NCBI RefSeq assembly: GCF_037975245.1
Contig: NC_092576.1
Coordinates: 32,838,611 to 32,902,610 of the forward strand
From: Apostichopus japonicus
Taxonomy: Eukaryota; Echinodermata; Holothuroidea; Aspidochirotida; Stichopodidae
Length of the DNA: 64,000 bases
Reading direction: 5' to 3'
Part shown: in pieces, positions 50,450 to 61,343 of the stretch
How positions within the stretch are numbered: position 1 is the stretch's first letter
How the letters are laid out: each line of letters opens with the position of its first letter
Notes under the pieces: model-generated
Seen by the model: the letters and a program-made list of their open reading frames with translations, nothing else
Database searches by the model: none
What the model was told of the DNA's origin: nothing
Position numbers and translations under genes: made by a program

Positions 50450-50580
50450 CTCATAATGGATCGTGCATAGTGTATCAGGTATTGTTGTAGATCGTCATAG
50501 CGGATCTTGCACAGTAGGTTTGTTACAGTGGATACCCTATAGTGGATCCTGTATAGTTTATCGTGTATCGTAGATCCAAT
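50450..50580. repeat. second block of the GATC minisatellite
   Basis: The GGATC-TGTATAGT unit reappears after about 290 bp of ordinary sequence, in shorter and more degenerate form. Confidence 0.75.
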
Positions 50581-51863
50581 TATGCTATGACAACATCTGG
50601 CTAAATTATTGCTGTGTTTTCAGTGTGTTACAAAATGTTATCATGTATGTTCTTTTAACAGAAGGCAAATGTTGAAGAAACACCTCTAATCAATATAAAC
50701 CTGATCCTGTTGCTGGTTTTCGCCTCAACAAAGTGTCATTTACCTTCAACACCAAAACCTGCAAAAATGTATTTTATCGAAGGAAATGATTTTGACATAT
50801 TCTAATCTTTTTGAAGATTATAATTTCCCAATTTTAAAAGACCTGTAAGAACTGTTAACAAAATGTAAGAACAGAACTGTTCATAATTTTCAACAAAGTT
50901 TGACCCAGGATAATGATTGGATCCCTACCTACCTCAAAATGTATGGACGTCATCTTTCACCTACCATCAATCCCATGCAAATAGGTTATTGTTAATGTAT
51001 ATGCAGATTGACCCAACCCTGAAGTACATTTAGAATAATTATCCATCGAACCCAGTGATGGGTTATATCAATTGACTGATCCATGGCTCAAAATAGTCCT
51101 GATGGAAGAGATTTCAGATTTTTCACATTGTTTTAGCATTTCTTGTTTTAGCGTTTTCAGTTATTTAAGCATTAATGGGAAAAATTAGTGATCATGTTTA
51201 CTATTGCTACTCACACAACTTTATTTCTCAAAAAACACTTGATCGCGGTCATTCTTTAACTCTAGTAGCTCACTAAAGTACGATTATTGGCATCACATAT
51301 TATTTGATAGTGAAATAATGGAACTTACGAACGAGATTTTAGAGTGTAGTATGGTCTTCACAAATTTTGGAATACTTTAATTTGCCAGAAGTTTTAGCAT
51401 ACAATAAAAAAAAAAACATTGTTAAATCAAACACCCTTTCCGTCCCAACCTATGCAACATGACTTCAAAGCTGTGCTCCTAGTATGGTTAATGTATTGAA
51501 ATATGCTGTGCACGAAGCGTCTTGGCTCCCTGACGTACCAGTTTCACAGCTAGCATTACTGAATGCATTTAAACTTGTTTCACAACAGTAAAAATATTCC
51601 AACAATACATGCATATAAGAAGTTAACATAATCATATGTCATCCGACACGTCAAAACTTGATGTAAGTGTATATCTTGGTTAAATTGCTTTTGGTGTTGC
51701 TATAAAAAGTAACACTAAGAAAGTCACACCTGTAGAAAGAAAAATGCAGAGCATAACATTTTTAAGTTAATTTCACCCATTCATGACATGCAATAGCAGA
51801 GAGATACAATTTGGGACTGGCTTTTGCTTCCATAGCCTGCTTTGTAATATCTTAATTTTGAAT
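50581..51863. other. no gene seen
   Basis: AT-rich sequence up to the LTR element. No frame above 60 codons. Confidence 0.45.
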
Positions 51864-52947
51864 TGTTACGTTGGAATGCGAGAGGTCTCGATAACTAATT
51901 TTTAACGAGACACAAGCCTGGGTTCGTTTCCGTAAGGAACACAGACAAATTGACGAGTCTAGAGATTTTAAATGAGAACGTAAACTATATTGAACAATGG
52001 ATTTCGAACCAACAACAACAAGTGGTAATTACAAATATATAGAAAATTACTCACAAACTTAACAAGATCGGATACACTTTAAAACACGCTGGTCTCTTCC
52101 AACGGCGATATCCCTCAGCGGCCACGACCTTGACGACGACGATTCTCGGTCCGTTGTACCGCGAAATTTACTGGTCCTCGACGAAGTTTCTCGCGATCCC
52201 AGAAACAGCAGTCACCTTCTTTCCGGCGATGCTCCAAAATAGAAGACGGACTTCCAGCCACAATCGAGTGAAGCACAAATCGAACTTCTCGCCGACTAAA
52301 TATAACCAGAGTCAGTCCAAAATCAGCTTTATAGCCACCAACTCCTGGCGTAACGAACTTCCTCAACGGAGACAGAAATTCTTCACCATCTCCGAAATAA
52401 AGACTGGAAAACTGTAGTTTCACAGCAAAGTCCTCTTCAAACTTCTGAATGGAACTGTAGAATCAATCTTGTAATCGATATCTCAATCCTTCAGAAACTA
52501 TTGGCAGTTGAGCACTGACGATATATAGTAGAATGGTATAATATGTGTCGTCGCTTGTATTCGTACAGAAACTGAGAAACTCTCCGATCTGGGCGGGTTT
52601 ATATATGATTCGCCATGTCAAGAATCATCTAGATCTTTCTCGATACACTTGACCCAGTTTCTCTATTCTTGGAAGTCCTTTGCATATCTCGCGAACGTTC
52701 CAGAGAATCCACGAAGATTGCACAGCTTAACGGGACTTCACGTAAACCGACGTTAACCCGAGACCAGCGCGTCATCATAAGGAATATACCAGAACAATCG
52801 TGTATTATAACATTGTGACACGGTAACCCGACCTAATTTCTCAAATACTGATTTATCACGTAGGCAATTTCAATTACTCTCCACAATATAACATTAGGTT
52901 TCTCACTAGCAGTGACTAGCGTTAGGCTACAATGGGCCCTCGTAACA
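51864..52947 (-). repeat. 3' LTR (in element orientation)
   Basis: 1,084 bp, almost identical to the other LTR: about ten substitutions, a 3-bp difference in a GAC repeat near 52134, and a 1-bp difference near 52025. Directly preceded, in element orientation, by the polypurine tract. Confidence 0.96.
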
Positions 52948-52963
52948 CCCTCCCCCTTAAAGG
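52948..52963 (-). other. polypurine tract
   Basis: Minus-strand TTTAAGGGGGAGGG lies immediately before the 3' LTR, where plus-strand DNA synthesis is primed in LTR retrotransposons. Confidence 0.85.
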
Positions 52964-53186
52964 AAAGTTTGAACGTAATGAAAACTTTCTTATCTCTTAC
53001 ATTCCGCTATATCTTATCACATACTATATCATAAAATATGAACTTTGTTACACTTGAACAAATTTTCGTTAAACATTCATCAAACAACTTTTAAGTTATG
53101 CATAATAAATAATTCTGAGTGTTCTTTATACACATGCATAGTGACATTATCTTTGTCTTGTCATATATACAATAAATTTATGTGAA

Positions 53187-53421
53187 TCTGGACAAAGCAT
53201 CTGCCATCACATTGTCTTTTCCTTTTATGTGCCTCACATCAAGATTGTACTCTTGTAAGTTAAACTCCATCTCATTAATCTTTGATTCTTATTCTTCATT
53301 CTATGTATGAAAGTGAGAGGATTATGATCAGTGAACACAAGCACAGGGTAGACAGTAGTATGCAAATATACATCGAAATGTTGCAGTGATAACAAGAGTG
53401 CAAGACATTCCTTTTCAATAG
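53187..53421 (-). pseudogene. RNase H remainder, frameshifted
   Basis: Past the stop at 53422 the minus strand keeps coding in other frames for about 235 bases: LALLLSLQHFDVYL and FTDHNPLTF in one, then VRHIKGKDNVMADALSRF in the next. These are typical Ty3/gypsy RNase H end motifs. Two one-base losses, near 53420 and near 53260, break the polyprotein. A normal stop follows at about 53185. Confidence 0.85.
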
Positions 53422-56400
53422 TTAATAATTTCTCTGGTGCTTATCAAACTTCTTTGAATAATAGCATATTGGGTGGTCAACTTGATCCTCGCCCTCTTGC
53501 AATACAACACTGCCACATCCTATGTCACTAGCATCGACAGCCAATTTGAATTGCTTATAAAAGTTGGGTGCGGCAAGTATTGGTGAACCCATGAGGATTG
53601 ACTTAATCTTGTGGAAGGCACGTTCACATTTATCTGTCCAACAGAATGTAACATTCTTCTTCATTAAGTCCGTCAGTGGACTAGCAATGTCCGAGAAGTT
53701 CGGACAGAACTTCCTATAATATCCGACCATACCCAAGAATCTCATAAGCGCCTTCTTGTTTGTAGGTGCTGGATATTGCTCTATTGCCTCCACTTTGGCC
53801 TTCAGTGGTTTGACTTGACCTTGACCTACGACATGTCCTAAGTAAGTCACTGAGGCATGGCAAAACTCACTCTTCGTCAAATTAACAGTCAACTTCGCCT
53901 TAGACAGTTTCTGAAACAACTGTCGAAGTTGACTCATGTGTTGCTCCCATGTTTGACTGTACACAATCAAGTCATCGACATAGGCTTCACAACCATCTAT
54001 TTCCATTACAATTTGGTTAACCATCCTTTGAAATGTTGCAGGAGCATTTTTTAATCCGAAAGGCATAACTTTGTATTGATATAAGCCAAATGGCGTACAA
54101 AATGCAGTGATCTCTTTAGCATGCTCAGTGAGCGGAACTTGCCAGTACCCTTTCAGAAGGTCGAATTTACTCACAAATTTAGCATTTCTAATTTTGTCAA
54201 TGCAATCATCAATTCTAGGTATGGGATATGAGTCAGTCTTTGATTTTTCATTGACTGCTCTCATATCTGCCACAAGTCTATATGTACCATCTGGTTTCGG
54301 TATCAGAATACATGGTGAACTCCATTCACTACTACTTGGCTCTATTATATCATTATCTAACATATAATTTATCTCTTTTTTGAGATGTTCCATTTTCAAT
54401 GGATTCACACGGTACGGATGTTGTTTGATGGGCGTGGTGTCACCAACATCAATGTCATGAAACGCAGCGTTTGTTCTCGATGGTGTGTCGGGAAAGATAT
54501 TCTGATAATATTTTACCAATTCTGTCATTTCAATTTGCTGCGTGCCAGATAAGTGGGAAAATTTTTGCTCCAAATTTCTAAGCACATCAGAGTTTTGTAG
54601 TTTTATACTATACTCTTTGTTTTTAATTCCGGTATTTGTGTCACTCGTCACATCAGGTTCAACATCCGTACCTTGGGTGACATCAGCATGCGTTGAAGAG
54701 CAGATAGGCTTTGGCACACTATCGTTTCTCGCTATGTACTTCTTTAACATATTAATATGACACAATTGTCTACTCTTACGCCTACCTGGTGTCTTGACTA
54801 CATAATCTACGTCACCCATCTTCGACTCAACTTCATATGGGCCAAAATATCTAGCTTGTAATGGTTGGCCTTGAATTGGAAATAATACCAAAACTTTATC
54901 TCCTGGTTGGAACACTCTATTCTTTGCATTTTTGTCATACCATTGTTTCATTTTGGCTTGACCTTGCTCCAAATTCTGTTTGGCTATTTCGTTTGCCCTA
55001 TTAAGCCTATGCTTAAAGTTTGATACATAGTCCAACAAATTAGTGGTAGATGTTTCACTGAGCCACTTTTTTTTTAGGTGTTTTAACGGACCACGGACTG
55101 TATGTCCGAACACTAGCTCAAATGGGCTAAATCCCAGCGTTTCTTGCACTGCTTCTCTAGCAGCAAACAACAACAAGTGCACACCCTCATCCCAGTCTTT
55201 CCGGAATTCAAGGAAGTACGTCCTGATCATATTTTTTAGGGTTTGGTGGAATCTCTCTAGAGCACCCTGTGATTCCGGATGATACGCACTTGAAAGGTGC
55301 TGGTCTATCCCTAATTGATACATAACCTGCTGAAACAATCCGGAGGTGAAATTAGATCCTTGATCAGACTGAATACTTTTTGGAAGGCCAACCAGAGTGA
55401 AGAACTTTGTCAAGGCCTTCACAACTGTAGTTGCCTTAATATTCCTCAGCGGAATAGCTTCAGGAAAGCGGGTCGATGTACACATGATGGTTAGGACATA
55501 TTGATTGCCTGATTTCGTTTTTGGGAGAGGACCAACGCAATCTATAATGACTCTACTAAAAGGCTCATCAAAAGCAGGGATTGGTTTCAAAGGTGCAGGT
55601 GGTATTTTCTGGTTGGGCTTCCCAACCACCTGACATGTATGGCACGACCTACAGTAATCAGCCACATCACTCCTGATTTTGGGCAACCAAAAATGTTTTA
55701 GAATCCTATCACAGGTTTTCCTAACGCCTAAATGTCCTGCCATTGGACTATCATGGGCCATGCTCATGATGTCACTGTGGTACACCTTGGGTACAACAAT
55801 TTGGTGTACCACTTGCCATTCCTCATCTGCAGGTGCATCTAGAGGTCGCCAATTTCTCATCACCACGCCATTTTGTTTGTAGAAGCAGACAGGGTTATCC
55901 TCCGCTTCTTGTGGGGTCACTGCCCCTTTAACTAAATCTATTAGTTCAGGATCACGACTTTGTTCTAAAATCAATTTGTTGCGGCTCAAAGGATCTTCAT
56001 CCCTCCCTACCTTTTGATTATCTCCCGAACTACTTTCTGCGTCATTCAACACCTCAAAAAATCTGTCTTCCAACTTGAATACATCACCCTGACAGCTCTC
56101 AGACTCCTCCACTTCCGAGACTGCCTTTGTACTCATTGATCTATTCATTACACACGCAGGATATATTTCATCTTCCTCGTGGCTACTAACATTAGAGGGC
56201 GTATATGTAACAATGGGGTTAGGGAGAACCTTATCCCCTGCCAGGTCATTTCCAAGCATCATGGAAACACCTTTTATCGGCAATTCCGACATAACTCCAA
56301 CCAGCACTTGGCCGGACACCAAACCACACTCTAGGTTTACTCTGTGTAAGGGAACACTGATAATCTCCATCTTTATCCCATGGATTAGTGTACATGTTCC

Positions 56401-57378
56401 AGTCGAACTCTGTTCACCAAAGGGCAACGTTTCTTCTAAAATGAGCGACTGTGAACAACCTGTGTCCCTAAAAATCTTAATTTGTTGGGGCGAACAATCA
56501 TCACTAATTGATATGCTACCCTCCATAATGAATGGTTGGAATACCTTATTCACTTGATTTTTAGCAAATTCCTTCCTTTGGATTTCTTTGTCAATTCGAT
56601 TCGAATTCCTCTGTGAGGCAACATATCCAACTGTATTAGGAGGTGATTTTGAGGATCCCTCCTGTTTTCTTTGAGAATTTTGATTTTGCAACAGATAACA
56701 TTGTGACATGAGATGACCAGGTTTGCTACAATTATAGCAAGTAACTTGCTTTTTGAATCCACTCCCACTTGGTGGTTTCGTGCCCCCAGAATTCCCTTTG
56801 CCGCTGTTTGCCTTTGAATCGGGTGTCCCTTTTACCTCTGTTTTTATTTTGGGTTTCTGGCTCCTAGCCTGGTAAAACTTATTTGGGCTCAGTTTGTGGG
56901 TCAGGGCATAGTCATCTGCTTTCGTTGCCGCATCATGCAAGGTGTCAATCATTCTCTCATCAATATGAGTTTTGATGTCGGGGTGGATACATCTTTTAAA
57001 TTCCTCAATTAGGAACAATTGTCGTAATTTGACAAAATTCTCCCCTACATCCTTAGAGTGGAGCCACCTATCAAACATTTGCTCCTTTATTCTGGCAAAT
57101 TCTACATGTGTCTGATTATCATTTTTTCTAGCCCCCCTAAATTTCTGTCGGTATGCCTCTGGCACCAGCTCATAGGCTTTGAGGATCGCCTGCTTCACTT
57201 CATCGTAGTTTTCACTCTTTTCCATAGGGAGAGCCGAATACACTTCCCGTGCCTTCCCAACAAAACTACTCTGTAAAAGCAGCGTCCACACCTCTTTCGG
57301 CCACTTCATATTCGCAGCCACTTTCTCAAAATGTCGAAAATATTGATCTACCTCTATTTCGGTAAATTTCGGCACCAA
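53422..57378 (-). CDS. gag-pol: Gag-Pol polyprotein: Gag, protease, integrase, reverse transcriptase, partial RNase H
   Basis: 1,318 codons. Capsid-type Gag lies at about residues 5-160 and a CCHC knuckle at C214, C217, H222, C227. The protease D-T-G is at 305-307. The integrase zinc region is at H542, H549, C576, C579, its catalytic triad is D613, D672, E708 (35 residues between the last two), and a GPY/F module is at 846. Reverse transcriptase has FDLLKGYWQV near 1072 and YVDD at 1133-1136; the RNase H start has D1282. All expected catalytic residues are present, in integrase-before-RT order. The listed Met is internal to Gag; the true start is upstream (57836). The frame stops at 53422 inside RNase H through a single-base shift. 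Confidence 0.95.
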   Translation of the reverse strand: MVPKFTEIEVDQYFRHFEKVAANMKWPKEVWTLLLQSSFVGKAREVYSALPMEKSENYDEVKQAILKAYELVPEAYRQKFRGARKNDNQTHVEFARIKEQMFDRWLHSKDVGENFVKLRQLFLIEEFKRCIHPDIKTHIDERMIDTLHDAATKADDYALTHKLSPNKFYQARSQKPKIKTEVKGTPDSKANSGKGNSGGTKPPSGSGFKKQVTCYNCSKPGHLMSQCYLLQNQNSQRKQEGSSKSPPNTVGYVASQRNSNRIDKEIQRKEFAKNQVNKVFQPFIMEGSISISDDCSPQQIKIFRDTGCSQSLILEETLPFGEQSSTGTCTLIHGIKMEIISVPLHRVNLECGLVSGQVLVGVMSELPIKGVSMMLGNDLAGDKVLPNPIVTYTPSNVSSHEEDEIYPACVMNRSMSTKAVSEVEESESCQGDVFKLEDRFFEVLNDAESSSGDNQKVGRDEDPLSRNKLILEQSRDPELIDLVKGAVTPQEAEDNPVCFYKQNGVVMRNWRPLDAPADEEWQVVHQIVVPKVYHSDIMSMAHDSPMAGHLGVRKTCDRILKHFWLPKIRSDVADYCRSCHTCQVVGKPNQKIPPAPLKPIPAFDEPFSRVIIDCVGPLPKTKSGNQYVLTIMCTSTRFPEAIPLRNIKATTVVKALTKFFTLVGLPKSIQSDQGSNFTSGLFQQVMYQLGIDQHLSSAYHPESQGALERFHQTLKNMIRTYFLEFRKDWDEGVHLLLFAAREAVQETLGFSPFELVFGHTVRGPLKHLKKKWLSETSTTNLLDYVSNFKHRLNRANEIAKQNLEQGQAKMKQWYDKNAKNRVFQPGDKVLVLFPIQGQPLQARYFGPYEVESKMGDVDYVVKTPGRRKSRQLCHINMLKKYIARNDSVPKPICSSTHADVTQGTDVEPDVTSDTNTGIKNKEYSIKLQNSDVLRNLEQKFSHLSGTQQIEMTELVKYYQNIFPDTPSRTNAAFHDIDVGDTTPIKQHPYRVNPLKMEHLKKEINYMLDNDIIEPSSSEWSSPCILIPKPDGTYRLVADMRAVNEKSKTDSYPIPRIDDCIDKIRNAKFVSKFDLLKGYWQVPLTEHAKEITAFCTPFGLYQYKVMPFGLKNAPATFQRMVNQIVMEIDGCEAYVDDLIVYSQTWEQHMSQLRQLFQKLSKAKLTVNLTKSEFCHASVTYLGHVVGQGQVKPLKAKVEAIEQYPAPTNKKALMRFLGMVGYYRKFCPNFSDIASPLTDLMKKNVTFCWTDKCERAFHKIKSILMGSPILAAPNFYKQFKLAVDASDIGCGSVVLQEGEDQVDHPICYYSKKFDKHQRNY

Positions 57379-57629
57379 TTTTATGTATCTCGAGGCATCA
57401 AAATATGGTTGTGATCGATGAGCTGACGAGGATGATGATGAGTCAGATTCTCATTTATACTTTGCCCGAATTCTAATTCCTTCAGGTGTGTTTCAGATTC
57501 GAGCCGTTTTAGTTCCAGCTCCAATCTGACTTCTTGCTCCAGCTTTTGCTGTTCTAATCTGATTTTTTTTTCATTTCGATTTCTAACTGTTTTAGCTGAA
57601 CGGCGTCACCGCCGATTTCTGTCAGAATT

Positions 57630-57836
57630 TCAACCCTTTTTTTCCAAGCATGACTCATCGAGAATTTCTTCGTCAACTAATACATCGATCAACCCATTCT
57701 TAACAATTTGTTTCCTCGTTGCTTGCTTTACGCCCAAGCTATAATATTTGGCTAATGCCATCAAATCTGGCTTCTTTAGGCCATCAAATTTCTCCCAAGT
57801 TACATCTTTGAGAAATTCCTCTGGCTCGAACTCCAT
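57630..57836 (-). pseudogene. Gag N-terminal segment, SAP-like, separated by frameshift
   Basis: 68 codons beginning MEFEPEEFLKDVTWEKFDGL, then LKKPDLMALAKYYSLGVK and a VDEEIL ending. The helix-LK-x-x-D-L-x-x-L-A pattern resembles SAP-like starts of Gag in this retroelement group. About 90 bases after the LTR end it is the natural start of Gag. It stops at 57630, just after an A/G-rich run. Between here and 57378 a coiled-coil-like, Glu- and Lys-rich text (LKQLEIEM, LEQQKLEQEV) continues in shifting frames, with at least two breaks at A-homopolymers. Confidence 0.75.
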
Positions 57837-58171
57837 GTTCTCTCACGTTTTCTCTCTAGACAATTTTCAAAACAATAATTTTCACAAATGAATTCCTTTC
57901 AAACGAATAGGTCACAAATGTTGTTACGTTGGAATGCGAGAGGTCTCGATAACTAATTTTTAACGAGACACAAGCCTGGGTTCGTTTCCGTAAGGAACAC
58001 AGACAAATTGACGAGTCTAGAGATTTTAAATGAGAACGTAAACTATATTGAACAATGGATTTCGAACCAACAACAACAAGTGGAATTACAAATATATAGA
58101 AAATTACTCACAACCTTAACAAGATAGGATACACTTTAAAACACGCTGGTCTCTTCCAACGGCGATATCCC

Positions 58172-58477
58172 TCAGCGGCCACGACCTTGACGACGATTCT
58201 CGGTCCGTTGTACCGCGAAATTCACTGGTCCTCGACGAAGTTTCTCGCGATCCCAGAAACAGCAGTCACCTTCTTTCCGGCGATGCTCCAAAATAGAAGA
58301 CGGATTTCCAGCCACAATCGAGTGAAGCACAAATCGAACTTCTCGCCGACTAAATATAACCAGAGTCAGTCCAAAATCAGCTTTATAGCCACCAACTCCT
58401 GGCGTAACGAACTTCCTCAACGGAGACAGAAATTCTTCACCATCTCCGAAATAAAGACTGGAAAACTGTAGTTTCAC
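58172..58477 (-). other. 101-codon open frame inside the 5' LTR
   Basis: Begins MKLQFSSLYFGDGEEFLSPL and ends in an arginine-rich RRQGRGR. The other LTR holds the same frame (52115-52423, 102 codons); the only length change is one whole codon. It lies in the predicted transcribed leader, about 150 bases after the likely start site. An overlapping frame on the plus strand is equally open, so both may be a by-product of GC-rich sequence. No known protein recognised. Confidence 0.3.
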
Positions 58478-58653
58478 AGCAAAGTCCTCTTCAAACTTCT
58501 GAATGGAACTGTAGAATCAATCTTGTAATCGATATCTCAATCCTTCAGAAACTATTGGCAGTTGAGCACTGACGATATATAGTAGAATGGTATAATATGT
58601 GTCGTCGCTTGTATTCGTACAGCAACTGAGAAACTCTCCGATCTGGGCGGGTT

Positions 58654-58661
58654 TATATACG
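58654..58661 (-). promoter_or_regulatory. LTR TATA box
   Basis: TATATAAA on the minus strand, followed by a GC-rich CCCGCCCAGATCGG segment; the other LTR has the same motif at 52598-52605. This places the likely transcript start near 58625, giving a long R-U5 leader of about 700 bases. Position of the start is inferred. Confidence 0.5.
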
Positions 58662-59009
58662 ATTCGCCATGACAAGAATCATCTAGATCTTTCTCGATAC
58701 ACTTGACCCAGTTTCTCTATTCTTGGAAGTCCTTTGCATATCTCGCGAACGTTCCAGAGAATCCACGAAGATTGCACAGCTTAACGGGACTTCACGTAAA
58801 CCGACGTTAACCCGAGACCAGCGCGTCATCATAAGGAATATACCAGAACAATCGTGTATTATAACATTGTGACACGGTAACCCGACCTAATTTCTCAAAA
58901 ACTGATTTATCACGTAGGCAATTTCAATTACTCTCCACATTATAACATTAGGTTTCTCACTAGCAGTGACTAGCGTTAGGCTACAATGGGCCCTCGTAAC
59001 AGAATGAAC

Positions 59010-59300
59010 TGAACAACCCTAGCTTACGTGGTCAGTGATGAGCTTTTTGGGAACATCAATTCTAACAACACGAATCAAAGTTTACGCTGATGTGGATGAA
59101 AAATATGCTTTTCAATATCTGATCTTTGACATGAATTCAATAACAAGGATTACGTTTTATTCTTATCTCTGGACTGGTAATTGAACATAAGATACAGTCG
59201 GATTGAATGACTTCTTAAAATAAGTAAATGTTCTTTCCAAAATGTACACATCATTACGGTAACATGTCTCCTATAAGACTAGTGTACTTTCCTAGTCTAC
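59010..59300. other. no gene seen
   Basis: AT-rich host-like sequence between the LTR element and the GC-richer DIRS-type region. Confidence 0.5.
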
Positions 59301-59879
59301 CAAGACGCCGCTGGTGTAATTTTAGCACTGCGCCCTCGGTGACCTCTCATACGGGTCACCGCATAAATCTCGTGCGTTTTTTGACTGCGTTTTAATACAC
59401 ACCTTCGCTGTCGTTTTCTAGCAGGAATCCTACAGTTTGCAACGAGATGCTTTAATTCACTGCCCAGTATGCTCTTGATTTTGACAGTATTCAGTCTCGT
59501 ATTTTTCGTAGGGATTTCGCCCACTTTGTGTATTAAGATTCTACACGTGAAAGACTGCAAAGCACCGTGGTAGGCTGACGTTATGTACCGTAGCTAGGCA
59601 GACATCGCATTGCGTGTAATACTTGTATTATTGTACGTGCTTAGTTCTTCTCTCCCAGGAGTTGCGGGGTTCTCTAGGCTTCCCTTCGGAGAAAAAGGCC
59701 TTAACCAGGCGTAACTCGGGCGTTCTGTGTGGATTACTGGGACTTCGTGTCGCCAATTCTTAGGCTCTCCTCCGGAGAGATAAGCCTTAGCCCGTTGGTG
59801 TCTGTCAGACCAGCACTGCTTTCTCCGGCTCTTACAATCTCCATCTCACTGCAGTACAGATCTTGCTATAGGTGGACCC

Positions 59880-60164
59880 GTGCTTGTTCTGTTTGACGTT
59901 CACACAGGCGAATTTGAAGCCCTGGTTGCAGACCAAGTGCCTACGGCTATAACTCCTGCTCTACCACTTTCCCCCGTCGTCACCAACTTCAATTCTAGAC
60001 GAACAATCCTTCGGACGGGACACCTCAAGCACCACGAACAACCGATCCGGAAACGATATCACAAGCGGAGACCAGCTCCAACCCTTCGGCTCATGTCAAA
60101 CCAAAGAACTATGACAGAGCCAAAGGGTAGGTTCCGAAGGCCAAATCTGTTTCAACAAGTATAA
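59880..60164 (+). pseudogene. DIRS Gag-like fragment, copy 1
   Basis: 94 codons beginning MLVLFDVHTGEFEALVADQV, rich in Pro, Arg and Thr towards the end (RKRYHKRRPAP, EPKGRF). Its DNA aligns with 62,810-63,210 of copy 2, including the shared GAGCCAAAGGGTAGG phrase. Probably a decayed first ORF of the element. Confidence 0.45.
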
Positions 60165-60470
60165 CCACTGCCTCGGCGTAAGTCTCCGTCATGACCTCAT
60201 CCTCCCAGCAGACTCCCAGGTCCGCAAAAGACCAGACCACCACTATGTGTCGATACCAGGAGAGTCCAGGGACCGCAGCCACTCACCAGTGCGTCGTCCC
60301 TCGCCGACGCGCGATGAGACCTCTGCGGACTCTGACAGGGGTTTAGGAGGGACCCGCGGCCCGTAAGACAAGGGCACATACAGCATTGTTCCATGTAGTT
60401 GCCTCCCCCGTCCACGGAACCACCTTCCTCCGAGTTCGCCTCGCTACTCTCACGGCTTACGTAGGCCCTC

Positions 60471-60487
60471 CCCCCCCCCCCCCCCCG
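60471..60487 (+). repeat. poly-C run in DIRS copy 1
   Basis: About 17 consecutive C residues in GC-rich surroundings. Length may be imprecise, and it breaks reading frames around it. Confidence 0.8.
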
Positions 60488-61343
60488 AGTGCAACACCTA
60501 GCTTGTGCGACTGCGCCCCAGCCGGCCTTAGACCAGGTAGAAGCGACGGTTGGGGAAGCCCAGTCGAGGACGTCCTGTCACCCGGAGCCGACTCAGAGGA
60601 ATATATTTGAAGCAGACGGATACTACCTCCCATTTGAAATCATAGCAAGGCCGCGGCTATCTCCAAGCAGTGATTGGGCTTTGAAGACCCTCCGGCAGAG
60701 ACCACGGCACCCAAGTCGTCATCTATACTGGGCAAAACGAATGAAGCGCCAGCAGACGACTCTCACGTTCCCGTGGACCCGCTTTGATTTTAACGAGTAG
60801 AGGTCCTTCAAAGGAGGTAGACTGCCTTCACCACGAAGCTGGACAGACAAAATGGGTGAACAGGGATGTTTGGAAACGGTTGTTTTGTCTTTTGCCAATC
60901 CGCGGATGGTAAGAATTGACTCTATGACTGGTTGAGCTTTAATTTAAGAACCCACATAGCATTTCACGTCGGCCTTCCTGTTGGTAAACGAAGTACTTGT
61001 GCGGAACCATCAACAACTGCCGGAGGACCTAGACCAAACCAAAGACCGCGTGGCCTCACAAATCATGTGGAATCTGCGAACACTTACAAAACTGGTCTAC
61101 GACTAGTTTACGAGGATCGCTTAACGTTGTAGCAGCAGTCAGCTGGATGAAAAGCGAGTCCAGAAAAAGACTGGCTACCTCAACTATCTCAAGCTCGGCG
61201 ACACATTCTGCCAAGAGCTAAACCGCCACGACACGCTCGCGAAATCGTGCTTTTCTTATCCGCAGGCCCGGAAACGCCGTCAATTGCGTAGCGAGTATCC
61301 TTACTGTCAAAAGGAACAAACCGACGTTTAATGTACCACGACC

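Larger units (their letters stand above)
51864..59001 (-). mobile_element. complete Ty3/gypsy LTR retrotransposon, Gmr1-type domain order
   Basis: Element of 7,138 bp on the minus strand. It is bounded by about 1.08-kb direct LTRs that start TGTTACG and end CGTAACA, and flanked by the duplication GAAT (51860-51863 and 59002-59005). The main frame runs Gag, zinc knuckle, protease, integrase, reverse transcriptase, RNase H. Integrase before reverse transcriptase is the Ty1/copia order, but the sequences (GPY/F module, RT motifs) are Ty3/gypsy; this combination defines the Gmr1-like group first described in deuterostomes. The LTRs differ by roughly 1%, so insertion is recent. A tRNA primer site starting TGG is not obvious after the 5' LTR. 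Confidence 0.95.
57922..59001 (-). repeat. 5' LTR (in element orientation)
   Basis: 1,080 bp beginning TGTTACGAGGGCCC on the minus strand and ending CCAACGTAACA. TGTTACG/CGTAACA ends form a 7-bp inverted repeat. It contains a TATA box and a 101-codon frame also present in the other LTR. Confidence 0.96.

Noticed and set aside
57904-57921. Possible tRNA primer-binding site next to the 5' LTR
   Set aside because: The adjacent sequence does not start with TGG or match a tRNA 3' end I can recognise; left uncalled.
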